Positions 12,564 to 19,971 of a DNA stretch of 31,502 bases are shown piece after piece (position 1 is the stretch's first letter; every line of letters starts with the position of its first letter). Location of the stretch: IMG/VR virus record IMGVR_UViG_3300017744_000082, positions 1-31,502 of that record; one strand, written 5' to 3'. This DNA comes from a virus. The translations under genes and the position numbers were made by a program. The notes under the pieces are model-generated. The model was not told where the DNA came from. It saw nothing but the letters and a program-made list of their open reading frames with translations, and did not search any database.

Positions 12564-13851
12564 GTACATTGTAGTTTAGTTTTGCCTGAACACCATTGTA
12601 CTTATTCCAAACAAAAGCAGAAGCTTTTTTAACATTACCTACATATCCTTTCATGTCGTGCCACTCATCAGTGGCCGACATACTGGATAGGTTTCTTACA
12701 GTTAAGCCATTTAACTCTTCAACAGCTTGCATCTTGTAAGCTTTATTGGTGTGATAGTGTCCTCTGTGGACCTCAACATGTCTTACATCACTCCATACAT
12801 CTCTATATCTTTGCGATACAATTCCAGGCAAATCATTTAGTTTTGCTCCATCACCATGATCGTTTACTATTAAACATTTTCCATAGTGATATGCTTTCAT
12901 CATAGACATAGAATTATCTACAATCACATTTTCATTTTTTTCATAGTAAATTTCTAATGCATCTCCAATATGCATCATAGACTCTCTGTCGTGATTACCA
13001 GGTATTACCATAACATGTACATGACTTATATCCATAAGCATATTTATACACTCTATAAGAAGCTTTCTACCTGCACGGTACATTTCTATATGTTTATTAG
13101 TATTAAACTGCGGTGTGCCTTTGGTAGTGCTAGGTACAGGCCAATCACCATCTGAGTTTAAAAAATCATTTCCTACCACAAATAATATTTCTTCTATATA
13201 AAATCCACTAGATCTTTTTATAAGATGTTCCAAAGCATTTAACATTCTATCTCTTGCTATGTCAATACTATATACATCTTCCTTTATTCCTATCTTTCCT
13301 ATATGTAAATCGCAAGCGTTAATTTCTAATAGATGTGAATCATCTTCTAAAAAACTAGAAGGTCTTATTGCTATATGAGGTACAGAACCAAAAAGAGGAA
13401 CTAAGTCTGCGACCAATTCCTCTCTTATCTTTTGTATATTCATTGTAGGATCTATACGTTTTAGCCAAGCCTTTGTTCTATACATTGGTATAGTAATAGG
13501 TCTTTTGGCTTTATCAAAGCCTGTAACTTCGTAAGTTCCTATATCATATTTATCTACCTCCCAAACATTTAAATCAACATTGCACGCTTTCAAAAGATCA
13601 TCTAATGATTTTACACGTTTACTATCTTCACATGTTGCTATAGCACCAGTTTTGCTCTCTTCAAATGATGTCTTTTCTTTATCTGTTTGACTTGTTATTT
13701 TTGATCTAAGATTTCTAGCTATACTTCTAACTGTTTCAGAAGCAGTATCAAACATTTGAGCTGTTTGATGATAATCCTTATTAAGTTTTTCTGGATTACT
13801 TGTAAGATATTGTTTTATTTTTTCTGCTTTTTGTCTATTTTGTTTTGCCAT
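12556..13851 (-). CDS. Calcineurin-like metallophosphoesterase with N-terminal helix-turn-helix, 431 aa
   Basis: Residues about 1-50 look like a helix-turn-helix (KEKxNKDYHQTAQMFDTASE style). Residues 82-130 hold a linker domain seen in related phage proteins (SLDDLLKACNVDLNVWEV). The phosphoesterase core has all family metal motifs: Asp181-x-His183 in DLHIGK, Asp229 in VVGND, Asn286-His287-Asp288 in IPGNHD, His332 in NDHGDG, and His365/His367 in RGHYH. It probably hydrolyses phosphodiester bonds with two metals, perhaps in nucleic acid, given the DNA-binding module. It is the last gene of the minus-strand unit and starts inside the gene at 13815. Confidence 0.85.
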   Translation of the reverse strand: MAKQNRQKAEKIKQYLTSNPEKLNKDYHQTAQMFDTASETVRSIARNLRSKITSQTDKEKTSFEESKTGAIATCEDSKRVKSLDDLLKACNVDLNVWEVDKYDIGTYEVTGFDKAKRPITIPMYRTKAWLKRIDPTMNIQKIREELVADLVPLFGSVPHIAIRPSSFLEDDSHLLEINACDLHIGKIGIKEDVYSIDIARDRMLNALEHLIKRSSGFYIEEILFVVGNDFLNSDGDWPVPSTTKGTPQFNTNKHIEMYRAGRKLLIECINMLMDISHVHVMVIPGNHDRESMMHIGDALEIYYEKNENVIVDNSMSMMKAYHYGKCLIVNDHGDGAKLNDLPGIVSQRYRDVWSDVRHVEVHRGHYHTNKAYKMQAVEELNGLTVRNLSSMSATDEWHDMKGYVGNVKKASAFVWNKYNGVQAKLNYNVPI

Positions 13852-14105
13852 CGTCCAAATATATTTTCATCCTCATATCTTGGCCCATATCCATGTTGTG
13901 ATTTGAGTTTGACGTTTATGGCTCTCAAGTTATACTTTTTTGTACCTTTTTTCAACTTACTTAAAGCACGAGTTATCAACATTTCATTGTTAATTATATC
14001 CTCTCTAGTATTACCTTTAACAATCACATCTTTGATTGTATATTGATAACCTTTTTTATTTTCAAATGTCCAGTCAGACATCCAAATTGGTACTTTTACT
14101 TTCAT
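13815..14105 (-). CDS. Small basic hypothetical protein, 96 aa
   Basis: Unrecognised. The N-terminal part is aromatic and beta-like (VPIWMSDWTFENKKGYQYTI) and the rest is strongly basic (LSKLKKGTKKYNLRAINVKL, then KIDKKQKK). It is placed after virion-like genes, which may suggest a minor structural role. Its start overlaps the upstream stop (base 14105 is shared) and its end overlaps the next gene by 37 bases. Confidence 0.55.
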   Translation of the reverse strand: MKVKVPIWMSDWTFENKKGYQYTIKDVIVKGNTREDIINNEMLITRALSKLKKGTKKYNLRAINVKLKSQHGYGPRYEDENIFGRWQNKIDKKQKK

Positions 14106-14725
14106 TATCTTAATACAGTTACATCTAAAATGCCGTCAGATACAGCAGTTTTGTACACATATATATAAAATGGTTTTGTACCCGATATAAATTTTTGTGT
14201 AGTTCCAACAATCTCTGATAAAGATAATTGTTTAGGATTTGATGGTGCTGTTCCTGCCTGGGCTAATAGCATATTTGTTGCCAAATATACAGTATCTTTT
14301 GAATCTTCAATGGCCTTGTTAGGAGAAACTTGTCCTTTTATAGAATCAATATCTAGTCGACTTAAAACTACAGAAAAAGTTAAATTAACTGAAGTGCTAT
14401 TGTTGACAAACAAAATATCTCTGAGTATATTGTGTTCTGTAGAATCATAAATTTTAGTATACTTATCAGTGCCCGTCCTTGTTGCGTATGCTACATCACT
14501 AAACAATCCAAGGCCATCACCCGCATTTTCTGTTAGTCTTTGCCCTTGTGTTTGTGAAACTTTTTGTGTAGCTAATTGTGGTCTTGATAATGTTCTTGGT
14601 TTAACAGAAGAAGGCTGATAGGTAGGTATATTTTGAAATTTTTTACCTGTTGAAAGATCTCTTACACTTTTCTTTTTTGCTCTTTGATTATCATAGAGTT
14701 TTCTACCTTTCTCATATTCTGCCAT
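14105..14725 (-). CDS. Virion-like hypothetical protein, 206 aa
   Basis: The first 70 residues are basic and proline/glutamine-rich (a disordered linker). After this comes a beta-rich region: TKIYDSTEHNILRDILFVNN, then LTFSVVLSRLD, then KPFYIYVYKTAVSDG and ILDVTVLR. The ILRDIL-VNNST-NLTF pattern resembles small virion or tail-associated proteins I recall from marine phages, but no family name can be given. It overlaps DUF5675 by 14 bases, so it belongs to the late operon. Confidence 0.55.
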   Translation of the reverse strand: MAEYEKGRKLYDNQRAKKKSVRDLSTGKKFQNIPTYQPSSVKPRTLSRPQLATQKVSQTQGQRLTENAGDGLGLFSDVAYATRTGTDKYTKIYDSTEHNILRDILFVNNSTSVNLTFSVVLSRLDIDSIKGQVSPNKAIEDSKDTVYLATNMLLAQAGTAPSNPKQLSLSEIVGTTQKFISGTKPFYIYVYKTAVSDGILDVTVLR

Positions 14726-15188
14726 CGAAATCTATATATTCAATTGTTACTTCCTCTCCTTGTTCTATAGCTTTAGCAATAGATGGATAAATCCTTTTAT
14801 ACGCATTGACACTTTTACCAACAAACCCATCACGGAGAATAATATTGTTTTCTTGACTATCTCCAACGATAAGACAACCAGCAGTATGCTCGTCAGTATT
14901 TCCAGTGTGTATAAGAATATATTCAAACCCAGGGACATCAATAACATGCAGCATACCACGATGTACACCAGGATATTTTTTAGTATATCTATTATGAAAT
15001 CCACCTTCTTTTCTTAATTCTATTTGATACGTTCCTGCAGGTATACGAGTTTCACCCTTTACTTTTAAAGCTCTTTGTTCGTCTTCTAAAGTATAACATA
15101 AAAAATGTTTTCCTATATCATTAAGCTCAAAAAGCAGACCGTGTGTACAATCTGCTTGTGAGCTAAACCTTAATACCTGTAAACGCAT
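14712..15188 (-). CDS. DUF5675 family protein, 158 aa, possible cell-wall-active enzyme
   Basis: The family pattern is clear: CYTLEDEQR, then KVKGETRIPAGTYQIELR, a GML-x-V-x-DVPGFEYILIHTGNT block and TAGCLIVGD. The His94-T-G and Gly104-Cys105 arrangement is reminiscent of the HxG...GC motif of L,D-transpeptidase catalytic sites, so a cysteine-dependent action on peptidoglycan is conceivable, but DUF5675 has no proven activity that I know of. No other endolysin is visible in the window, and a holin gene lies in the same unit. The start overlaps the upstream stop by one base. Confidence 0.8.
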   Translation of the reverse strand: MRLQVLRFSSQADCTHGLLFELNDIGKHFLCYTLEDEQRALKVKGETRIPAGTYQIELRKEGGFHNRYTKKYPGVHRGMLHVIDVPGFEYILIHTGNTDEHTAGCLIVGDSQENNIILRDGFVGKSVNAYKRIYPSIAKAIEQGEEVTIEYIDFDGRI

Positions 15189-15616
15189 TAGTCGTCAGTA
15201 TTGATGCCTGTATCAGGACCATCACATAATAAAAACTGCACTTTTTGAGCAGCTGTAGTTGCAGCTAAATCTAAATTATTTGAAGCATCACCTGCTCCGT
15301 CAATGTGTAGTGGTGAAAACATAAATTCACCAGGCTTTAGATTTGCAACTACATCTCCATCAGGTTTGACAGCCACAGGATAGTCAGTATCTACATTTTT
15401 TACAAATGCAAATAATGCATCCTTATGATGTCTAGCTAAATTAATTGTAGTATCACTTGTACCATCTGTTAGAATTTCACCAGAACTAATTACTGCTGCG
15501 TCGCTAGTATTAGATAAGGTTGTAAAAGTTGGTGCAAAAGAAAATACAGTTTGCCCATTACTATCAGTTAATGTAAAAGTGCCTACGACTGTTACGCTTG
15601 TTGCTTGAGTTGCCAT
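15188..15616 (-). CDS. Virion-like small protein, 142 aa, paralogue of the gene at 15633
   Basis: The protein is serine/threonine-rich with beta-strand alternation and no signal peptide, typical of small phage surface proteins. The segment FAFVKNVDTDYPV...ANLKPGEFMFSP aligns with the neighbour's LYVKNMDDTSSL...GVLKPGEFLFTI, which shows duplication and divergence. A decoration or fibre-accessory role is inferred only from composition and position. Its stop shares a base with the DUF5675 start. Confidence 0.6.
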   Translation of the reverse strand: MATQATSVTVVGTFTLTDSNGQTVFSFAPTFTTLSNTSDAAVISSGEILTDGTSDTTINLARHHKDALFAFVKNVDTDYPVAVKPDGDVVANLKPGEFMFSPLHIDGAGDASNNLDLAATTAAQKVQFLLCDGPDTGINTDD

Positions 15617-15632
15617 ATAAATTTATTTTATT

Positions 15633-16022
15633 TTATGCTGCAGAATCAATTTCTACTGCAAAATATTCTGCTGTTACTGTATTGCTAGTTCCTCTAGCAG
15701 TTGTAGCTCCTGTTCCTCTAATAATAGTAAATAAAAATTCACCTGGTTTTAAAACCCCTATTAGATCGTTATCACTAGATGCACCTTCATATATCTCCAA
15801 AGAGCTTGTGTCATCCATGTTTTTTACATACAAAATTCTACCGTGTCCAGGAGCCGCCATTATTGTAGCGTCTGATCCTGTAGCACAATCAATTCTTCCT
15901 GATGCAATTTGATCAACACCAGTTATATTAATTGTTGTAGCTCCACTCATACTAGCAGAATAGCCAGTAGCAGAATTTGCTGTCATAGTTAAACTACCAG
16001 TAAATGTATAATTTTGTGCCAT
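15633..16022 (-). CDS. Virion-like small protein, 129 aa, paralogue of the gene at 15188
   Basis: The sequence is beta-rich and low in charge (YTFTGSLTMTANSATGYSAS). It has a central RILYVKNMDDTSSLEIYEG and a KPGEFLF motif shared with the next gene. Similar small proteins occur in marine phage structural regions, but the exact function is unknown. A TATATTTG promoter-like sequence (16037-16044 on the plus strand as CAAATATA) lies 14 bases before its ATG, so it may have its own late promoter. Confidence 0.6.
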   Translation of the reverse strand: MAQNYTFTGSLTMTANSATGYSASMSGATTINITGVDQIASGRIDCATGSDATIMAAPGHGRILYVKNMDDTSSLEIYEGASSDNDLIGVLKPGEFLFTIIRGTGATTARGTSNTVTAEYFAVEIDSAA

Positions 16023-16036
16023 TGTCTATTTTTTTA

Positions 16037-16044
16037 CAAATATA
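16037..16044 (-). promoter_or_regulatory. TATATTTG (-7-like) candidate promoter before gene at 16022
   Basis: Reading on the minus strand, TATATTTG fits the Bacteroidota -7 consensus TAnnTTTG and lies 14 bases upstream of the start at 16022. The -33 TTTG is not seen at the right spacing, and chance occurrence is plausible in AT-rich DNA. Confidence 0.3.
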
Positions 16045-16053
16045 ATTAATTAA

Positions 16054-16314
16054 TTAATATCCTCCACTACCACTAGATGTATTTGTCGGATTAGAAACAT
16101 TTAGCTCTTGTGCCATCGATAATTCATCTTGTTGTTGTTGAAAGCCTGAAGATGAAGTAGCAGCTGCACCATGTGTTGTGCCACCCATATATCCTATTTG
16201 TCCTTGATACATATGTGTATGATATCCTGACAAACCATTTTGAGCAGCATATGCTAATGCCTCTTCTACTGTGCTAAATAAAGGAACACCATCTATGTTT
16301 GTTAATATAGCCAT
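16054..16314 (-). CDS. Small conserved marine-phage protein with GYHTH motif, 86 aa
   Basis: The frame is open upstream, but the ATG at 16314 overlaps the preceding stop by one base (TAATG), matching its neighbours. The order ILTNIDGVPLFSTVEEALAY, then GLSGYHTHMYQGQIGYMGGTTH, matches a small protein I recall as common in marine phage late regions. The closely spaced histidines and tyrosines could bind metal. The end is disordered and rich in Ser, Gln and Asn. The function is unknown. Confidence 0.65.
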   Translation of the reverse strand: MAILTNIDGVPLFSTVEEALAYAAQNGLSGYHTHMYQGQIGYMGGTTHGAAATSSSGFQQQQDELSMAQELNVSNPTNTSSGSGGY

Positions 16315-16541
16315 TATAATATACTCTTTAATTGAGCACATTTTTCGTACTCTTCTGTTTCAATAAAATAATTAATCATATTATTTATTGTTGCATCCCA
16401 CCCAACATCTGTTTGTAAATCTTCAGGATTAAAAGATAAAAAAACTTCACCTTGATTTTTTTTGGTTATTAAATCATCAATAGTAACGTCACCCATAAGA
16501 ATATGATAGCCATTGTTCATTGCTAAATCTAATTCTTCCAT
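16314..16541 (-). CDS. Small acidic protein, 75 aa
   Basis: A start at 16562 is possible, but the ATG at 16541 lies just after the upstream stop, as in neighbouring junctions. The protein is acidic (MEELDLAMNN...GDVTIDDLITKKNQGEVFLSFNPED) and ends with the pattern YFIETEEYEKCAQLKSIL, which I recall at the C-terminus of several small phage proteins. No catalytic motif is present. It is the only acidic member of a cluster of otherwise basic small proteins. Confidence 0.55.
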   Translation of the reverse strand: MEELDLAMNNGYHILMGDVTIDDLITKKNQGEVFLSFNPEDLQTDVGWDATINNMINYFIETEEYEKCAQLKSIL

Positions 16542-16545
16542 ATCC

Positions 16546-16875
16546 TTAATTGTGTTGTTCATTTAGTCTTGATATTCTTGCGCCACAACAACACATGTTT
16601 TTATCAGCCATGTTACCACGGTATCTCATACCATTTTCAGCTTTTTTCTTTTTATACTTACTTACCCTGCCTTTAGTATTTTTTTCTTTTTTAGCTCTAG
16701 CTTTTTCTGATGGCGATAGTTCTGACCAAGTACTTGGTGTATCTTTAGTTATACGTTTAGTAGGTCTAAAAGTATTTTCACCTTTAGTATAGTCTTTATT
16801 ACCGCGAGGTGTACGCCAATCTTCTTTAAACCATCGTTTTAGAGCTAAACCTTTTTTTGTTTTACGTACTGCCAT
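16546..16875 (-). CDS. DUF5872-like basic protein, 109 aa
   Basis: KKGLALKRWFKEDWRTPRG, then FRPTKRITKDTPSTWSELSP and KARAKKEKNTKGRVSKYKKK match the lysine-rich protein of marine phages that I recall as DUF5872-like. It ends with a CCCGARISRL segment of possible zinc-binding type. The protein is very basic, so nucleic-acid association is plausible. The start at 16875 follows the conserved junction ACAACACGATTAA; the frame extends to 16902 but lacks a better start. Confidence 0.6.
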   Translation of the reverse strand: MAVRKTKKGLALKRWFKEDWRTPRGNKDYTKGENTFRPTKRITKDTPSTWSELSPSEKARAKKEKNTKGRVSKYKKKKAENGMRYRGNMADKNMCCCGARISRLNEQHN

Positions 16876-16876
16876 G

Positions 16877-17068
16877 TTAATCGTGTTGTGCGTATCTGCC
16901 ACCAGTACTATATTCTATTTTCATTCCAGCAGCACCTTTCTTTTTTGATTTATTTCCCCAGTTGGCTGCTCCAACTTTACGACACTTAGCCATTGCACCA
17001 CTTCTGTAGGCAGATGTCTTAGGTCCGTAACGAGATACTACTTTATGATAACAAGCGTCTTTAGGCAT
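16877..17068 (-). CDS. Small cysteine-containing basic protein, 63 aa
   Basis: The motif PKDACYHKVVSRYG, then TSAYRSGAMAKCRKVGAANWGN is typical of a small marine-phage protein I recall (PKDxCYxKVKxRY...SAYASGALxxCRKxGAxNWG). Two conserved cysteines and a basic glycine-rich tail (KSKKKGAAGMKIEYS) are visible. The function is unknown, and packaging into the virion is possible. It ends in QHD at a junction resembling those on either side. Confidence 0.6.
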   Translation of the reverse strand: MPKDACYHKVVSRYGPKTSAYRSGAMAKCRKVGAANWGNKSKKKGAAGMKIEYSTGGRYAQHD

Positions 17069-17069
17069 A

Positions 17070-17246
17070 TTAGTCTAATTGTGGAAGAAAACCTCCTGAT
17101 TGATATTTCATACCCTCACGAGCTTTCTTAGGCTTACTGTGAGTGTATCCTTTTTTTTTCATATCTAAATGATCTTGCATAGTATTAGCCATAAAACCTT
17201 TACCGCTTTTACTATACATCATATGTTTTTTAAATTTCTTTGCCAT
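17070..17246 (-). CDS. Small basic marine-phage protein, 58 aa
   Basis: The ATG at 17246 follows a conserved junction and gives MAKKFKKHMMYSKSGKGFMA. The next part, NTMQDHLDMKKKGYTHSKPK, matches a small protein seen in marine phage late regions (GKGFxANTxxDHxxLKKKGYTHTKP). It is basic and glycine/lysine-rich, with no membrane segment or cysteine. An in-frame ATG at 17282 would overlap the upstream gene by 35 bases and is less likely. Confidence 0.55.
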   Translation of the reverse strand: MAKKFKKHMMYSKSGKGFMANTMQDHLDMKKKGYTHSKPKKAREGMKYQSGGFLPQLD

Positions 17247-17247
17247 A

Positions 17248-17565
17248 TTAATTGTGTTGTGATAAAGGAAAACGACAACCATGATCGCAATTCCATTTAC
17301 GTAATGATTTATTAATTCTTGAATTAGGATCTCTTCTAGTTTTAGCAGATGTTAGTTTAGACTTCATTCCTTTCATTCTAGCGCAAAAAGACTTTCTACG
17401 CTTAGAAGCTTTAGATCCTTTTTTTAATTTAGAAGGCTTGGTTGTAACAGCAGTTTTTAATTTAGATCCAGGATTAGCTCGTCTATACGAAGCTACCCCT
17501 TTTTTATTAAGACCACCAGATTTGGATTTGCCTTCTTTACGTTGCCATGCAGGTGTTTTTGCCAT
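17248..17565 (-). CDS. DUF6321-like basic protein, 105 aa
   Basis: AWQRKEGKSKSGGLNKKGVA, then SYRRANPGSKLKTAVT and SKRRKSFCARMKGMKSKL, then DPNSRINKSLRKWNC form the order I recall for DUF6321-type proteins found in many marine phages. It is extremely rich in lysine and arginine. Function unknown; a DNA-associated or virion-internal role fits the charge. It ends QHN within the repeated junction sequence and lies two bases after the holin stop region. Confidence 0.7.
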   Translation of the reverse strand: MAKTPAWQRKEGKSKSGGLNKKGVASYRRANPGSKLKTAVTTKPSKLKKGSKASKRRKSFCARMKGMKSKLTSAKTRRDPNSRINKSLRKWNCDHGCRFPLSQHN

Positions 17566-17567
17566 TA

Positions 17568-17987
17568 CTATTTATCTTCAGCGTTATTATTTTTGCTACT
17601 CCCACCAAAGAAAAAATCAATTATTGTATTGACTTTTGCAGACATTGCTCCAAAGATAGTTGAAATAAAGCTAATTTCAAACTCGCCCATATCAATTCCT
17701 CCACCAACAAAATGTTGAAACATCACAAAACTTATACCAAAATAAGCTACAGTAAATAATGTTGCTAATATTTTTTGTATAATAGCATCATCTTTATACA
17801 TGTCTCTTGCAGAATTACGATCTTCTACTTCTTTAGCAAAAGCTTCTTTTTCTGCATCAAGCAATACTTTGCGTAGCTGTAGCTTTGCCTCGTCTCTTTC
17901 TTTGTCAGTTGTGATAACTTTATCTAAAATGCCTTCTGCATTGTCAACTACTTTACCTAGTATGCCTCCTAAAAGATTATTAATCAT
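17568..17987 (-). CDS. 3TM holin-like protein, 139 aa
   Basis: The layout matches the GTA/phage 3TM holin family: a glycine-rich start (LLGGILGKVVDNAEGIL), a charged helix (KLQLRKVLLDAEKEAFAKEV, then EDRNSARDM), two or three hydrophobic segments (ILATLFTVAYFGISFVMF and EISFISTIFGAMSAKVNTII) and the terminal FFFGGSSKNN. It would insert in the inner membrane and trigger host lysis. It starts eight bases inside the T9SS protein gene, so both are in the same late transcript. Confidence 0.8.
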   Translation of the reverse strand: MINNLLGGILGKVVDNAEGILDKVITTDKERDEAKLQLRKVLLDAEKEAFAKEVEDRNSARDMYKDDAIIQKILATLFTVAYFGISFVMFQHFVGGGIDMGEFEISFISTIFGAMSAKVNTIIDFFFGGSSKNNNAEDK

Positions 17988-19971
17988 TGATTACTATTTT
18001 TATTATAAAACGCATATTGTTGTATTTTATTATTGCATTGTAAATACCTGCGTCAACTTGTAAAGATACAAAATTTACAGTTTTATGTTCAGATATTTTT
18101 TTACCAACCATACTGTATATATCTACATCTACATTATTTGTAAAATATATTTTTCCTTTGCTAGGATTTGGATATACTGATAATACAGTATTTCTTATAT
18201 TTTGTACATCGGTAGGGCCAGACCAGCCATCTAAACAATATTCATATAAATAATTACAAGTATTGTCCCATTCTACATCACAACAAAACTGATCAACATC
18301 AATCACCCATTCAAAACACTCATTAGGAATATAATATATATCACCAACGTTACAGCCAGCAGAAAAATAACACGTACTGTCTTCCACGTTAGCTGCTGTA
18401 TTGTAATTAACAGCGGTTGGATCAGTGCAACCATACAAAGGGTAAATACAGCTACCATTATCAGTATTTGCAGCCATGTCATAATTAATTGCTGTAGTGT
18501 CTGTGCATCCATATAAATAAAATATACAACTGCCGTTGTCTGTGTTACAAGTATCGCAGTAATTAAACATAGTTGGATCTGTACAACCAAATACTACAGG
18601 TATACATGATCCGTCATCACTATTTGCTAGTGCATTATAGTTAAAGGCTGTACCATCAGTACAGCCCCAGACAATAGATATGCATGAGCCATCATCTGTA
18701 TTCGCTAATGAATCGTAGTTTAACGCAGTAGCATCTGTACAGCCATAAACAAATGGTATACAACTACCATTGTCTACATTTGCGTTAACATTATAATTAT
18801 ACGATGTACTATCAGTACAGCCTTCTACGACAGCAATACAAGAATTAGGTAACTCAACGTTTGCCAATGAATCGTAATTAAGTGCAGATGAATCCATACA
18901 TCCGTATACAACCAACGTAGAACAACTACCATTATCGTAGTCGTAAAACGAGTTATATTCCAAATAAAGTGGATTAGTACATCCTGGATTATAATAACAA
19001 GTTCCGTCATCTGTATTTGCTGTATCATTATAATTTACTGCTAAACTATCAATACAACCATATGTTCTTTCTATACACTCATTACCACAATAAGGCATTC
19101 CGCTAACTATTACAAAAGGAACTAAAGGACTAGCAAATCCTCCTGGAGCATTAATAGCTATGTGCTCTTCAGAGTATACACTATACCCGCATTGTACTGA
19201 TGTAAACTGTGATTGTTGTGTTATGTTAAACTTTACTTGTATTGGTTCTGCAATACTTAATTCAAATGTAAACGTAGTATCAAAGCCATCATCAAGAGTA
19301 AATATACCTAAAAAGTTATTACCCTGAAATACTTGTAGATATGATCCAGCCCAACCATTACCTGCTAAATCTGTAAGCTCAAGTGTGTGTGTACAACTAT
19401 CTATTAATATATCAGTATTAGCTGAATCTATATAGTTAAATGCTAATGAGTCAGTACACCCGTAAACCTTTGGAGTATAACACATACCTGTGTCGACTGT
19501 TGCTATTGGTAAAAACTCTAAGAAATTATTATCCATACAACCAAATATAGGCGGAGGGGGAGCACAGTCATCTATTGTAAATCCGTGATAAGCAACAAAA
19601 CCAAAATTAGCTGAATCCATTTCAACTATTGTGTCATTACATCTTATCAAATAATACGAGCCATCTTGTCCGCCCCATAAACTACCTTGTATACCGTCTC
19701 CATATCCATCGTTTATTACAAATTCGTAATTACCATTAGGGACACATAGCTGCGTAACCTGAGGTGAATAGTCAACTATATTATCATAAGGACCGCCAGC
19801 AACTATAGTGTCTAAATTTTCATCTAATACAACCCAAGATGTTTCTTCTGGATATTGATCTGGGTTTATTACAATATCTAAATATGTTCCGTTAGGACAC
19901 TGAGCGTTTGCAATACATGAAATAAACATTGCAAAAAATAAAAATATATATATGTAAACTATCTTTTTCAC
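17980..19971 (-). CDS. Secreted cysteine-repeat protein with T9SS sorting domain, 663 aa
   Basis: The GTG start overlaps the upstream TAG. Residues 1-23 form a signal peptide (hydrophobic YIYIFLFFAMFISCI, cleavage near ANA-Q24). Residues about 25-135 resemble a domain common in Bacteroidota exoproteins (YPEETSWVVLD, GDGIQ). Units of the type YGCTDxTAxNYDxxANTDDGSC begin at Gly144 and Gly171 and, after a second exoprotein-like domain (about 195-300), nine follow from Gly305 to about Cys534 with a period near 26 residues. Residues about 596-663 (VLSVYPNPSKGKIYF, DIYSMVGK, LQVDAGIYNAII) are a T9SS type A sorting domain. The protein should be exported by the host to the cell surface. A role in adhesion or exclusion is inferred. 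Confidence 0.85.
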   Translation of the reverse strand: MKKIVYIYIFLFFAMFISCIANAQCPNGTYLDIVINPDQYPEETSWVVLDENLDTIVAGGPYDNIVDYSPQVTQLCVPNGNYEFVINDGYGDGIQGSLWGGQDGSYYLIRCNDTIVEMDSANFGFVAYHGFTIDDCAPPPPIFGCMDNNFLEFLPIATVDTGMCYTPKVYGCTDSLAFNYIDSANTDILIDSCTHTLELTDLAGNGWAGSYLQVFQGNNFLGIFTLDDGFDTTFTFELSIAEPIQVKFNITQQSQFTSVQCGYSVYSEEHIAINAPGGFASPLVPFVIVSGMPYCGNECIERTYGCIDSLAVNYNDTANTDDGTCYYNPGCTNPLYLEYNSFYDYDNGSCSTLVVYGCMDSSALNYDSLANVELPNSCIAVVEGCTDSTSYNYNVNANVDNGSCIPFVYGCTDATALNYDSLANTDDGSCISIVWGCTDGTAFNYNALANSDDGSCIPVVFGCTDPTMFNYCDTCNTDNGSCIFYLYGCTDTTAINYDMAANTDNGSCIYPLYGCTDPTAVNYNTAANVEDSTCYFSAGCNVGDIYYIPNECFEWVIDVDQFCCDVEWDNTCNYLYEYCLDGWSGPTDVQNIRNTVLSVYPNPSKGKIYFTNNVDVDIYSMVGKKISEHKTVNFVSLQVDAGIYNAIIKYNNMRFIIKIVIND
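18370..19060 (-). repeat. Nine in-frame cysteine repeats, period about 78 bases
   Basis: Nine tandem units of about 26 codons, each with the pattern GCTDxTAxNYxxxANxDDGSC, lie end to end in the T9SS protein gene. The glycine of each unit is at residues 305, 330, 357, 384, 410, 436, 462, 488 and 514. The DNA copies have diverged, so the array is an old protein repeat rather than a fresh slippage repeat. Each unit holds two cysteines that probably form a disulphide in the oxidising envelope. Confidence 0.85.

Noticed and set aside
13856-13863. Fourth TATATTTG copy as promoter of the metallophosphoesterase gene
   Set aside because: It lies inside the coding sequence of the upstream gene and only four bases before the ATG, so it is probably a chance match.
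18370-19060. CRISPR-like or satellite repeat array
   Set aside because: The regular period is about 78 bases, in frame, and codes for the cysteine repeats of a secreted protein. The DNA copies are diverged and have no unique spacers.
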